This document shows positions 11,411-22,930 of a DNA stretch of 64,000 nucleotides, piece by piece. The stretch's first letter is position 1; every line of letters begins with the position of its first letter. The notes beneath the pieces are model-generated. The model searched no databases. It saw only the letters and a program-made list of their open reading frames with translations, and was not told where the DNA came from. Source of the stretch: Helicoverpa zea (taxonomy: Eukaryota; Arthropoda; Insecta; Lepidoptera; Noctuidae); contig NC_061459.1 of NCBI RefSeq assembly GCF_022581195.2, forward strand, positions 2,914,001 through 2,978,000, read 5' to 3'. The translations under genes and the position numbers were made by a program.

Positions 11411-14264
11411 CTGAAAAGGAATGTTATGTTTTAGTTTATCCGTTTGAGGGGCTGAAGGTATTTTTTTTTTTTAATTTTCAGAAAGTTTTCTTATATTGTT
11501 AACAAGGCAATTAATCATAACAGTGTTTTCATAAATTATATATTCAAAATTAGCTGTTGCACGCAGTTCCACTGATGTCCCGAGAGATTAACTCTTTCTG
11601 CAACCGGGGTAAGAAGTCTATGCCTATGTCTCTTTCTCAGGCTCCAAACTATCTAACTATCTGTGTATTCAGAGTAAATTTATCAATATTAGTAAAGCAA
11701 AACTGGTAGTATTGTACGGAATTTGACCCATGCAAAAATATTTCACATTATTGTTTAGTCTAGTATCTATGTAGCACAGCTGAGTATCAAATTTCAACTC
11801 TCTGACAGTCAGCTCAAAATATTATATCACGTTTACATTGTGTAACTTACATGATTTGTCATAATTTAGTATATAACTGATTTACACGTGTCTCATTTCG
11901 AGGCAATAACCTTTTGTGGTAGTGACAAGGGACGATAGGTTTCTAAGCAAAACGGTAGATTGATAAACAGGTTTTCTTATGTTATCGGATATCTAGGGTC
12001 CGTTGCTAGGGTAGAAAATATGACCAGTTATTAATATTTCATGCTTTTGTAATAGGTACGTACTTTTGAGTGATATCTATTTTTTACGTTCTGTTGAGTT
12101 TTTTGAGTTACATCTGATAAAAAAAAACCTTACTTTACTAATGTTTAAGTACTTTTGACTTGAATTTTCATTGATATTGATAAATGAAAATAATATCAGG
12201 AGTATACTGAAACACCACTCAATTTTTACAGATAACTCAAATTTACTCAAAGATTTGCCACATTGACGTAAAAAGCTACGACAGGAAAACTTACAGTTCT
12301 GTAACGTTTGAGTATTTCGGTGCATAATTAGCAAATTATATTAATACATCTAACCCTCAAAAGTCCAACGCCTTTTTTCGATCCAATTTCGATGGAATAC
12401 CTTACACACTCCAATCTCGTACATTGAACCTTGTATGTCAAATGTCACTGGTGAAATGACTGCAGGCAGTGAATACGAAATGTCGTAGTGTACATTCAAG
12501 GATGCCATTGGCGTGACTCGAATGTATAGGCGCAGAAACTGAGATAAAAACCCGTGGGATGTAGACTGACTGACGGCCGGTGCTGGCAGGGTTGTTTTAG
12601 TTTTTTAGTCATTTTCTTGTTGAAGGTTTGGTGGGATGAAAGTTTGTAGGTTGTTGATATTACTTGCGTGTTTTTTGAATCAGGATGTGCCAAAAGTTAA
12701 CAGATACCGGGGTTCGTAGTTCTACCACAGATTATATAATAGTTACTACGTAACAGATAAATCACTCCATACAAAAAAGTCCATACCTACTGTTATAAGC
12801 ACCTACAAGTTCCCCAATTACCTACAAATTCCTAGCTGCGTTATAAAATGAACCTTAAAAGCTCGAGCGCTTGATTGTTATTCCAATGCGATAGCGCACA
12901 GTTCAGTGACCGCAACCGTGCCGTGGCCGTGCTTAGGGTTGCTTCTTACAATTTATTAATATTTAAGTAGGAAAACAAAGTTACGCTTATTTTAAGATAG
13001 CCTTTTTTAAAACTGAGTTTTTAAATAAAAAGTAATATCAAGAATATTTTTCTTTAGTTTACTATTGTATTAAATAGCCTACTAAAATGGAGTATGGGTA
13101 CATATTACTAAATATTACCTGATACGTAAGCATAGGTAAGTAAGTACTTAAGTAAAGCTTTCGTCAAAATCAAAGGCGGTTTCCAACTATTTTTCGAGCA
13201 CAAGTGCCATACCCCATATGGTACAACACCGTCGAGTGTTGATACATACCTAAAATTGGTTTCTGCGTAGCGATACGCGTAATGTTCCGAGTCGTCATTA
13301 AGTTGGACCAGAACTATACCTACTTACACTTGAGATGTGTTTTGAGCTACAAAACTCACAATACAGTTCATATAACTAAGTAGGTATCTAAAGTAAAATA
13401 AGTACCTAATGATCTCTGTTGTTAAAATCATAAAGTAGATAAGTATTAATTTATTTTAAAAAATAGAATTACTAGATAAGTTCATACATATAAAATGTTT
13501 CTAAATCTTACAATAGTCGCATATAAACCAACACAACTCAAAATAATCCTTCAGTTTGTGAGGTAGCTTAAAAAACCTAATACAAACCAACAGCATAACA
13601 TGCCACGAAGTAAAAATAATAATAATGGAGCGCGCGCGTCGCGAGCGGTTATCGAAAGCCCTGAGCCGCGTGGGGTTACCGGTAACCCAGCGAGCGGTAG
13701 GCATTTATCGCGCGCAAGTACATCGAGTGACAGAGGCCTGGTTCTACCTCCTACGGTTTAATAGCAATTAATATAGACATTTCTTTATCGGACATTTCTT
13801 TAAAAAAAAAATGCAACAATACGTATTTACATCAGCTATCGCCGTTAAAAACAAAAAAAAATGCAAACACTGAAATAGTTGTTTGATCTGAGGTTGTTGT
13901 AAAAGGATTTTTTAATTTTTTCATTGCAATTTATATAATTCAAAATTACAGGACATGGCTTCATAGGCGTAGATTACACTAAGCTGCTAATTTTGTTTTA
14001 TTTTCTGGATCAGCTTTCGTTTCTATTAGGTAGAAGCCTAGAAGCCTAGCCTGAAATATAATTAAACACCTTTAGTAGGATAACGTTTATGAGTTTATGA
14101 TGGCATTTTGAATATGACAAGTGCTTTGTTGTTCAATTAAATAATTTACACGTGATCTACACATACATAAACCAACCCCACACCGAGGGTATTATTAAAA
14201 GTCAAACATAAGCCACGTATTCACAAGGCACGGTTACTTAGCTGTTACTAAGAAGTGATAATAT

Positions 14265-14521
14265 CATCATCCTCCGAGCCTTTTCCCAGTCATGTTGGGG
14301 TCGGCTTCCAGTCTAACCGGATTCAGCTGAGTACCAGTGCTTTACAAGAAGCGACTGCCTATCTGACCTCCTCAACCCAGTTACCCGGGCAACCCGATAC
14401 CCCTTGGTTAGACTGGTGTCAGACTTACTGGCTTCTGACTACCCGTAACGACTGCCAAGGATGTTCAATGACAGCCGGGACCTACAGTTTAACGTGCCAT
14501 CCGAAACACAGCCAATGGTGT
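14265..14521 (+). mobile_element. Moth SINE, nearly complete, with target duplication
   Basis: Begins CATCATCCTCCGAGCCTTTT and contains GTTGGGGTCGGCTTCCAGTC, CCTCCTCAACCCAGTTACCC and ACTGCCAAGGATGTTC. CTAAGAAGTGATAATAT occurs at 14248-14264 and 14522-14538, a target duplication of about 15-17 bp. Family common in Lepidoptera. The open frame across it is not a gene. Confidence 0.85.
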
Positions 14522-14722
14522 CTAAGAAGTGATAATATGTGGTAATACTATGTATATATAGTAGTAATGTTTGTTTGTTTGTCGTGATTATCCGTCTCGT
14601 GAGAGCTAAATGGAATTATGACGTATCGTGTAGTAGATTTAAGTTCCATTGTGTGTATGTATGACAATATTTTATTCCTTGGAATTTTTATAGCGGTGGC
14701 AACACTTGATGGCAATTTTGTA

Positions 14723-14808
14723 TATCATATTATGTATGCTAGTTTTAAGGTATTTATCTATGGGCCTTTGATGCCTGAGAATAAAGATGATTTGATTTGA
14801 TTTGATTT
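14723..14808 (+). mobile_element. Short 5'-truncated LINE tail with (GATTT)n end
   Basis: About 86 bp ending in AATAAAGATGATTTGATTTG and more GATTT units. Flanked by the 15-bp duplication GATGGCAATTTTGTA at 14708-14722 and 14809-14823. Only 3' UTR and tail remain. Confidence 0.85.
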
Positions 14809-16473
14809 GATGGCAATTTTGTAAATTATTGTACCTACATCAAAATTAATTGGTTATCTGATTATCTATAGGTACTCATCATGAAACCGAAGAGTTGGCC
14901 GATAATCTCAGAAAGTAGTAGAGCGTTTTTAAAAATGATTTCAGTGTGAAATAGCCCTTTTATCCAGCAGCGGGGTTTAGTTCCCACAGGATGTGGGTGA
15001 AAGTAACTAGGTAAAGTTAGTTATCTATACTATCATAAGGAATATGTCTTTAAAGAAAAGTTAAAGAATAATAACTGCACAACAATTTCCATCGTATCTT
15101 CCACATGCTTCTCAGATTTACACAGCTTTGCATTCCGTAAGCGTATCCAAGCATTTTACTAGCAGAACTCAAGGTATTTTACCTAACCGTCTAAATTCTA
15201 CTTGTATAATATTGAGTAACGGATGTTTTGTTCCAGACAGGGGATTTTGGGCGGTTTTCATTCGAGTTTTACCTTATGACATGTTTTGTAGGCGATATGC
15301 GTTCGAGTTGGTGTTTAGACTACTGATGTAAAAGTTGTGTCAATGACATGTGATCTAATCTTGTTTTGCGGTTAAAAACGTATGATTCAGTTAGAAAAAT
15401 GTTTTTTTTTTCTGTTAGTTTTAGAGTTTAGGGGCTTTTTAACTGACCTCTTGGTCGTGTATTGTGCGGACTTCAAAAAGTTGCCTCTAAGGGGTTATCG
15501 GGTTTTAGATCGAAAGAGAGGCTCGTGTACATGACTAGTTTAACTTTAACTTAAAGTTTTTATGAACGAGCGTACTGTGAAATCAGTACAAGCTAGTAAG
15601 ATATTCATTCATTCATAATACTTTGAAGAATACGGGACATTGACTCAGTGGCTTCCGGTGACTACCTGTAACTATTTCCAAAGATCGAATAAAATGATAG
15701 AAGCGACCAAAGATTTAAAGTTTCCTTCGTTAGCAGGGATGGTTCTATGACATATGAACTAGACATGGCTAACTCAATTCGGCGCGTCTAGGCATGCGTA
15801 CAGACCAAAAAAATGAAAATCTAGAGCTATAGGTAACATTTTTGGCGGCATTTCAGTGTTCTTTATCTATCAAATGTAAGCATAAGCAGACAATTCTTTA
15901 ATTTTTCCCTTTAAGAGAATTTAATATATGGAAATAGTAAAAAGAAGGCTAGGCAAATCATAAGATTGAAAGTGGTTTATGATGAGTAGGATGTGACATC
16001 GTAGGCTGAAAACGGAACAACCCAGATAATGATGTGATCCACGAGCCCTTTATGTCATCAAATGAATATAAAATCAATTATTTTGATAAGATATTAAGTT
16101 CCGTATATAATTGGGTATTATAAATAGCTATTGTCATTAAGTAAGTAATCAGATGATGATTTGTGATCAATTATATTATGTTTATCTATAATGTCAGTTC
16201 CGTGATATAAATTAGTTATCATTAAATGCGCGCCTCGCGTGAATAAAATGTTTTTCTTTTTTCTTATTAGTAAAATCTAAAATAGTTTGTTTTTGTTAAA
16301 AAAAGGATTAAACACCATTATTACGATTACAACTAGTTTTCTGTTGTTATTTTGTTTCAATGCGGAAGAGTTGACAAAAATATCGGGTTCATTATTTAGA
16401 ATAATTCATGAGGATTTGTCTATAAACTTTTAAAAAATATGGGACAAAACACGTGGCTCAACTAAAACCTTTT

Positions 16474-16750
16474 CATCATCATCATCATCATCATCAGCCT
16501 ATAGCAGTCCACTGCTGGACATAGGCCTCTCCAAGTGCACGCCACTGAGATCGATTTTCGGCTGCTCGCATCCAGCTCCTGCCAGCCGTCTTGCGCAAGT
16601 CATCACTCCACCGTGCCTGAGGACGTCCTACACTACGTTTGCCGAGGCGTGGTCTCCACTCTAGAACTCGTTTACCCCAACGGTTATCGGTTCTTCGGCT
16701 AATATGGCCAGCCCACTGCCACTTCAGCTTGCTGATTCGGCCTTCGGCTT
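16474..16750 (-). mobile_element. 5'-truncated LINE 3' end with 12-bp target duplication
   Basis: The minus strand encodes the end of a LINE ORF2: KLKWQWAGHISRRTDNRWGK, RVLEWRPRLGKRSVGRPQAR, WSDDLRKTAGRSWMRAAENR and YVQQWTAIG, then stop and a (TGA)n-type tail. CTAAAACCTTTT is repeated exactly at 16462-16473 and 16751-16762. The peptide is the widespread insect R1/RTE-like ORF2 terminus; exact clade not determined. The fragment is open, implying recent insertion. Confidence 0.92.
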
Positions 16751-17548
16751 CTAAAACCTTTTATTGATATTTGAATCAATAATTAAGTTATTTTTAAAAT
16801 TGAGCGTACAAAACAAACAAAGCTTATAATTTTATGTATCAATATTGATAATCAAGTACTTCTAGCCGATTGACAAAATACTAGCATTTGTCACATCTTT
16901 GCAAGCGTGGGCTTGCACCAACAACATAAACGTTGATTTTCCTAAAATAACTGATTACTATGTATTTTCACGTAAAATTTTCATTAATAAACAATTTATG
17001 ATGTCAGTAAAAAAAATATGAAACGACTTCGTACTAAAAACTAGATGTAATTTTTAGAGCATTTAAAATTATCGAAACTTAGCTACTGATTACACATACA
17101 CATTCACATTTAAAAATAGGCAAAACATTTCATATTTCAAGTAAGAATGACCATTGCCCAGCCCGGCCCTATTCACTGATTAAGCCTTATTGAAATAATG
17201 ACCATGATACTACTTAAGTAAGCAAATTACAAGTGCTATATTAAGACTGCACGTTCGCAAAATTCTACTGAATGCCAGTTCATTGCACCTTCACATTATT
17301 TCCATAAGAGCAGACTGCACTGAGTCGGGCAATAGTTTAACCGGTGGTTTTTGAAAGGTTCTTCTAACCTACAGACAGACATGTGTAGCTGGAGAGTTTG
17401 TTGCGCCACTTCTTCCCACAAAAAAACAAATAGGAAGCGGTGAAGGGTTATTTTGGGGTCTGTCTTTTCTGACGTTTAAAAAGTGCTTTTTTTGCAGCTT
17501 AGTTTAAATAAACGATTTTTGGCAAAAAACATCTAAAGAAAATCTTGA

Positions 17549-17710
17549 TTCCAATCAAAGTTTTCAGTCCGTTTGATACCAGCTAAATGCAGCTGATCTT
17601 TGAAATGTGCGTAGGTACTACCATTCCTCGTCATGCTGAATAATGAGCTCAAACAAACTATCGGCCGACTAAAAGTTTTCAGTATGCCGGTACTCTAATA
17701 CTTAGTGATT
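17549..17710 (+). repeat. Dispersed repeat (second copy at 49660-50285)
   Basis: Shares CCAATCAAAG, TTGATACC(A/G)GCTAAAT, CTGATCTTTG(A/T)AATGTGCGT, GAGCTCAAACAA and GACTAAAAGTTT with 49660-49769 plus 50244-50285. Noncoding. Confidence 0.7.
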
Positions 17711-18550
17711 CTTTCACATTCGTTCCGAGAACGTAAACAAAACGACAAACAATCGGAATTTCTAGATATCGAGTACAATACCGATCTCGATTTGACAATT
17801 ATCAAGAAACATTCGATTTTCGCGTGAAATAGTGATGGGATTCAAAAAATATATCGAAAAGATATTATGTACACAAAAGTAGTGAAAATAATTGGATTGC
17901 AATAATTTTGAAAAAATCGTATCAAAATAGTGAAACAATAGAACACCTTTATTTCTCAGTAAAGTTTAATTGTATTTCAAATATTTATAAATGATAACAA
18001 AACGATTAAATAAATCATACTTTGTCCAAATTGCAAACTATTGAATTTTATAAAATAACAGTTTTGTAACTATATTGTATTGTTACTAGGTAGTAAAAAA
18101 ATATGAAACATGATTCTAAACATATTTAGGTCAATAGAATTTGATGCTTGCAATTTTTTTGTATTCATACTCATAAAATGTATACATAACTACAATTATT
18201 TATGAATCAGTAAAACCAAAACCAAAAATAAGTATTTATTTATTTATTTATTTATGTAACATGGAAGACTTACAGCTAAAATAACTAGAAATAACACAAG
18301 TTTAGTTAACAGGGAGCCAATGACAAGTCTTCACTTATAGCAATAGTGTAACAATTGTAAAAAGAATGAGCAAACTGAGCATGCACAGGTTTTATAAAAA
18401 TAAAATATGTAACTTATTGCCAACCAGTCAAATAACCAGACTAAAATAAAATAAAGTAACATAAAGTAAAAAAATTAAAAATAAAGTAAAAAAATTAAAA
18501 ATAATACAAGAACAATGGTAGGAACAAAAACAAAATATAGAAAAACTAAT

Positions 18551-21493
18551 CTAACTTTTGAAGAAGCTACGGCTTAGACACCTTCTCGCCGACACAACAC
18601 TGGTTATAAATGGATCGAAATCATGCTGCCTGCACAGGTTGTTGAAGCAACGGCTTGCTCGCACAATATAACTATTTTGTCTGTAATTGGTAGACGCATT
18701 CGGTATACGTAGTGGTGGATTGAAACGAACTAATTTATGTGGGATGTTAAAGAAAAGTTTTGATAAGAGTTCTGGACTGTCGATGTCATTATTAATTATT
18801 TTTAACAAATAAATAAAGTCAGCAATTTCTCTGCGTCGAAAAAGTGGTAATAAGTGAAACTTCCTGCAAAGATTATAATAATTTACTGACTGATATGGGA
18901 TCTTTTGATGAAAACAAAGGTACTTAATAAAGCGTTTTTGTATTCTCTCAATACGGTCTATGTATTTGATGTATCGTGGATTCCATATTTGTGATGCGTA
19001 CTCCAGGTTACTCCTGACATAGGTGCAGTATAATATTTTAAGAGTTTTAGCTTGTGTAAAGGATTTGGACAGTCGCATTATGAACCCAAGTGATTTTGAA
19101 GCTTTTTTGACTATAGCATCAATGTGAGAATCAAAGAGCAGCTTGCAATCATGGTGCACACCCAAATCCCGAACGGAGTTGATTCTCGGTAAGGTATGGC
19201 CACCTAAGTTGTAGGAAGTTTCTAAGGTTAAGCGCTTTCTGGTATATGTTATAACTGAGCACTTTGAGGGGTTGAGGTCCAATTTATTTAACTGGCAATA
19301 ATATTCAAGTCGCCGAAGATCACTCTGCAGCAGATCCATGTCTTCACTCGATGATATTGTTCGAAAAATTTTCATGTCATCAGCAAAGCACAATAAATTT
19401 GATGATTGGAGGCATTGATCGATGTCATTTACATATATAATAAACAGAAGCGGACCGAGCAATGAGCCTTGTGGGACTCCGCTAGGTACTAGAACCCAGC
19501 TGGACATGTAATTATTCAGTGCTACAGCTTGCGACCTATTTTCAATGTACGAGGAGAACCACCTGAGTAAATCTCCGCGGATTCCCACAAATTCCAGCTT
19601 TCTAATTAAGATCGTGTGATCAATTCGATCAAAAGCTTTACTATAATCGGTGTAAATGACATCAACCTGTCTGCCTCCATCCATAGCGCTAGTAATAAAG
19701 TCATTAAATAAGGTCAGATTCGTAACAGTGGATCGATTTTTCAAAAAGCCATGCTGAAAGGATGAAAAAGATTTCGAAAGACAAGGAACTAACTGATTAT
19801 AGATGATTCTCTCAAATACTTTAGCTACGATGCATAGTTTAGAAATTGGTCTGTAGTTTGTAATTTCTGTTTTAGCCCCTTTTTTGTGCACAGGTGTTAT
19901 AAACGCGGATTTCCACAGTCTAGGGACGACACACGTCGAGAGAGATTTAGCAAAAAGAATTGTGATGGGAAGAGAGATAGATGCCGCACACCTTACTAGA
20001 AGTTGAGATGAAATATTATCGGGTCCTGCGCCTTTAGAAGTATCTAGCTTAAGGAGCATATCTTCCACAGCATCACGTTTTATCTCAATATGGCCAATAT
20101 CAGATATTAAATTCGGTGAAGAAGGACAAAGGGAAGTTGAGGATAAGGCACAAGTATTGCCATTGTCATGATTAAGAAAGGTAGAAAGAAAGTAGGAGGA
20201 GAACCCTTCACAAATCGATTCCCCCGTGAGAAGCATTTCATTATTATAATTTAGTGCACTAGGTATTGCGTTTAACTTATGACGGTTCTTAACAAAAGTC
20301 CAGAAATATTTTGGATTTTGTTTAATTGCATTCTCAGTCAATCTGACGTAGGTGTTATAACATTCAGATTCCATATTTTTAACTCTCTCACGCAATAACT
20401 TAAATGTTAAACTGTCAGATATATTACCATATATCTTAAATTTTTTTAAATATTTAAATTTTTCTCTAATTGTTCTTATAAGTGCTCGGCTGTACCATGT
20501 AGGGTATTTATTTTTACGGACAATTTTCAGAGGTATATATTTTTTCTGCAATTTAGATAAAGTGTCATTAAAAAACTCAACTGAATCATCCATTGAACGA
20601 GACGAAAATTCATGACCCCAGTCAATAGCACTTATCCCATTATTTAAAGACTGGAAGTCTCCCTTACTATAAATATACCGCATTTGCGGCGCACATTCCA
20701 AGGTACGTATTGCGAACTGATGAATGTTAATGAATAAAGCTGGATGATAAGGGTCCGTAGTTACTAAAGGTTCTGAACATTCATAAACGTGAACTACTTT
20801 ATTAGACAGAACTAGATCCAAAAATTTACCATACCTATTACTTACCGAATTATACTGGCCGAAACCCAGTGTCCACAGCTCATCAGCAAGCAAGTATTCA
20901 TCATTACTACTAAGGTTCACCGGTTCCAGCGACAGATAATTACTGTTTGAAGGGATCCATGAAATGCCACTCATGTTAAAGTCTCCAAGGATTAAAAACA
21001 TATCCGAAGTATGGTTCATATAAATCTCATTTAGTTTTGTAAGAAAGTTACTCAGTTGTAATGAAAACGAAAGGCCTTGGTTTTGTCTACAGACATAGAC
21101 GACACATATGTATAAATTCATACAGTTACGCGAATGTGCGTCTTTAAAGCGTATGTTAACCCACAGGTCTTCTGCTGTGGAAAATAACAGCGGTTGGGAG
21201 ATAACCGGCAAATCTCTTCGCGTAGCAATAAGAACACCACCGCCTCGGGACTGCATAGTCATGTTGTAGTCTCGATCGCGACGCCAGACTATGTAACGCT
21301 CATCAAAGAGCTCAGAATTCAAAATACCATCTATTAACCAAGTCTCAGTTAACACAATAACATCGTAGGAGTTCATTGATACATGACGATAAAATGTGTC
21401 TGTTTTTGTTCGCAGTCCACGAACGTTTTGGTAATAAACCGTCAATTGAAATTCATTTAAATCACCCATTGTAAATGTCAACAAAAGTTGCAT
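18551..21493 (-). CDS. LINE ORF2: apurinic-like endonuclease and reverse transcriptase
   Basis: 980-residue polyprotein; Met9 (21469, MGDLNEF) is an alternative start. The N-terminal endonuclease shows YYQNVRGLRTKTD, LTETWL (catalytic Glu near 52), LILGDFNMSGISW (near 168) and TTDPYHPAL in place of the usual SDH motif. The reverse transcriptase has NYRPISKLCIVAKVFERII, YTDYSKAFDRIDH (near 615), GVPQGSLLGPLLFIIYVNDI and the catalytic FADD box (near 702). The C-terminal thumb region ends SARRCLSRSFFKS. It is open end to end, with all catalytic motifs visible, so it may be a young copy. Confidence 0.93.
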   Translation of the reverse strand: MQLLLTFTMGDLNEFQLTVYYQNVRGLRTKTDTFYRHVSMNSYDVIVLTETWLIDGILNSELFDERYIVWRRDRDYNMTMQSRGGGVLIATRRDLPVISQPLLFSTAEDLWVNIRFKDAHSRNCMNLYICVVYVCRQNQGLSFSLQLSNFLTKLNEIYMNHTSDMFLILGDFNMSGISWIPSNSNYLSLEPVNLSSNDEYLLADELWTLGFGQYNSVSNRYGKFLDLVLSNKVVHVYECSEPLVTTDPYHPALFINIHQFAIRTLECAPQMRYIYSKGDFQSLNNGISAIDWGHEFSSRSMDDSVEFFNDTLSKLQKKYIPLKIVRKNKYPTWYSRALIRTIREKFKYLKKFKIYGNISDSLTFKLLRERVKNMESECYNTYVRLTENAIKQNPKYFWTFVKNRHKLNAIPSALNYNNEMLLTGESICEGFSSYFLSTFLNHDNGNTCALSSTSLCPSSPNLISDIGHIEIKRDAVEDMLLKLDTSKGAGPDNISSQLLVRCAASISLPITILFAKSLSTCVVPRLWKSAFITPVHKKGAKTEITNYRPISKLCIVAKVFERIIYNQLVPCLSKSFSSFQHGFLKNRSTVTNLTLFNDFITSAMDGGRQVDVIYTDYSKAFDRIDHTILIRKLEFVGIRGDLLRWFSSYIENRSQAVALNNYMSSWVLVPSGVPQGSLLGPLLFIIYVNDIDQCLQSSNLLCFADDMKIFRTISSSEDMDLLQSDLRRLEYYCQLNKLDLNPSKCSVITYTRKRLTLETSYNLGGHTLPRINSVRDLGVHHDCKLLFDSHIDAIVKKASKSLGFIMRLSKSFTQAKTLKILYCTYVRSNLEYASQIWNPRYIKYIDRIERIQKRFIKYLCFHQKIPYQSVNYYNLCRKFHLLPLFRRREIADFIYLLKIINNDIDSPELLSKLFFNIPHKLVRFNPPLRIPNASTNYRQNSYIVRASRCFNNLCRQHDFDPFITSVVSARRCLSRSFFKS

Positions 21494-21892
21494 ACGTAAA
21501 AGTATAAATAGTAAGAATAAAACAGATCATTTCTAATTTAAATTGCAGTTGCTTAAAATATGTGCACCATAAAAATATAAAATAACTATTCACGAGTGGG
21601 TAAAAATAAACGATTAGTTCGGAAAGGTAAGAATCATGCCACAGTAAGTTGTAAACAACCGTGCGAGCGAGAAAGCAGCGATGCCCCAAACAAACAAGTG
21701 CAAGCGAGACAAATATTTTCCCACGCAGTAATGCTACAATGCAACCAGCGCGGACACAATGAGAAGGTGTTAAGCTCATTAGTAAGTCAGGGGTGTAAAA
21801 CATTTTACCAACAACAGAATGGATGCAAAATGATTCTATGATGTGTTTAATTAATGTTGTATATGTTATGTCAAAGTATAATAAGTGGTATT

Positions 21893-22822
21893 TTACACAA
21901 GTTTGTTTAAATCAGCATCCTTTCTGACTATGAATGGTTTACATTCATTGTTCTTTCGTACATGTATTTTTCCGTGCTTAACCCACACAAATTCGTACTT
22001 TTTATCTTTAGCAACACTTTTAACCATTGTTAACAGTTTTTTATTCTCAGCACTCAGATGGTCGTTGACGTAAATGCGTTTTGGTGTATCATTAAATCCC
22101 AAGTCGGCAGTCGACAGATTTTTATAGGCACGAGCGGCTGCGATAAAGTCGTCTTTTATGTATTTGTTTAGAAAACTCACTATTATCAATTTCTCTTTCG
22201 AGTTGTGCATAGGAACCCGTGTAATATAGTTTATCTGAGTCTTAGGACAGTTGTAATTTATCTTACGACCGATGGAATCTATAAATGAGAATAAGTTCTC
22301 ATCTTTTTTAAGAGGAATTCCCTTGATCTCTACGTTATTCATCCTGGATCGTTGGTCCTGTACAGATAGCTCGAGTTTTGTCCTAGTTAATTCGGCCTGC
22401 AACGTGTTTACTGTATCGTGAAGATGCTCGAATGCAAAGACCTTTGTCTCCAGCTCCACAAGTCGTGCACTGAATTCGTCGAGCTTACTACTGGATGAGT
22501 CACAAGTTGTTTTTAAATCACTCAGCTCGTCTTTGATAATTCTCATATCTTCGACGAGAGATGGTAAGCTTAATAATTGACGTTTCATATCAAGAATCTC
22601 GCTTAGAATGGTTTCAAGGGATGCAGATTCCGAGGTAGGGCGAAGTACAGCTGGTGACGAAGCTCGACAATGAGGGCATTTCCATTGCGCCCTTCTGTCG
22701 ACACCCAATCTCCTCCAACCTGCCTCAGAGATGTTCGCACACACAAAGTCCAAATACTTCTTGCAGCTCCCACATTGAACTCCGTCGTTAAACATTTCCT
22801 TACAGACTGCACACGAATTCAT
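21893..22822 (-). CDS. LINE ORF1: PHD-finger, coiled-coil nucleic-acid chaperone-like protein
   Basis: 309-residue ORF1 protein. Residues about 4-53 form a Cys-rich PHD-like zinc finger (CAVC, CGSCKKYLDFVC, WKCPHC), as in CR1 and related LINEs. Residues about 75-165 are heptad-rich and likely coiled coil (LVEDMRIIKDELSDLKTTCD). Next comes a basic domain (NVEIKGIPLKKDENLFSFID) resembling the RRM-like part of LINE ORF1 proteins, ending near KKLLTMVKSVAKDKKYEFVW. Such proteins bind the element RNA and help target-primed reverse transcription. No frameshift is seen. Confidence 0.85.
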   Translation of the reverse strand: MNSCAVCKEMFNDGVQCGSCKKYLDFVCANISEAGWRRLGVDRRAQWKCPHCRASSPAVLRPTSESASLETILSEILDMKRQLLSLPSLVEDMRIIKDELSDLKTTCDSSSSKLDEFSARLVELETKVFAFEHLHDTVNTLQAELTRTKLELSVQDQRSRMNNVEIKGIPLKKDENLFSFIDSIGRKINYNCPKTQINYITRVPMHNSKEKLIIVSFLNKYIKDDFIAAARAYKNLSTADLGFNDTPKRIYVNDHLSAENKKLLTMVKSVAKDKKYEFVWVKHGKIHVRKNNECKPFIVRKDADLNKLV

Positions 22823-22884
22823 TTTGATCTCAAAAATATAATCAAATATGTATGTTAGTTTATTTAAATTTACGTTAATATTGT

Positions 22885-22930
22885 ATAAATTTCATCAATA
22901 AGTATTAAAATACTTATTGATGAAATTTAT
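22885..22930. repeat. 22-bp perfect palindrome at the LINE 5' junction
   Basis: Arms 22885-22906 and 22909-22930 are exact complements with a 2-base centre. The left arm spans the last 12 bases of the LINE and the 10-bp candidate target duplication (AATAAGTATT). Confidence 0.9.

Larger units (their letters stand above)
18237..22896 (-). mobile_element. CR1-like non-LTR retrotransposon, both ORFs open
   Basis: LINE of about 4.66 kb on the minus strand, in gene A intron 1 and in the same orientation as gene A. It has a short 5' leader, ORF1 (22822-21893), a 399-base spacer, ORF2 (21493-18551) and a 3' UTR ending in a (AAAT)n tail (18237-18256). A 10-bp candidate target duplication AATAAGTATT flanks it at 18227-18236 and 22897-22906. 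The 3' UTR contains a perfect 20-bp tandem duplication at 18461-18500. Class is judged from the PHD-like ORF1, the endonuclease opening and the RT signature; CR1/L2-type is my best placement, and the exact clade is uncertain. Confidence 0.85.

Noticed and set aside
14255..14545. 96-codon open frame on the plus strand
   Set aside because: It coincides with a SINE copy that has its own target duplication; not a gene.
16474..16500. (CAT)n microsatellite as an independent simple repeat
   Set aside because: It is the 3' tail of the truncated LINE bounded by a target duplication.
21596..21841. 81-codon frame opposite the LINE spacer
   Set aside because: Antisense to the LINE inter-ORF region with no domain; more likely noncoding.
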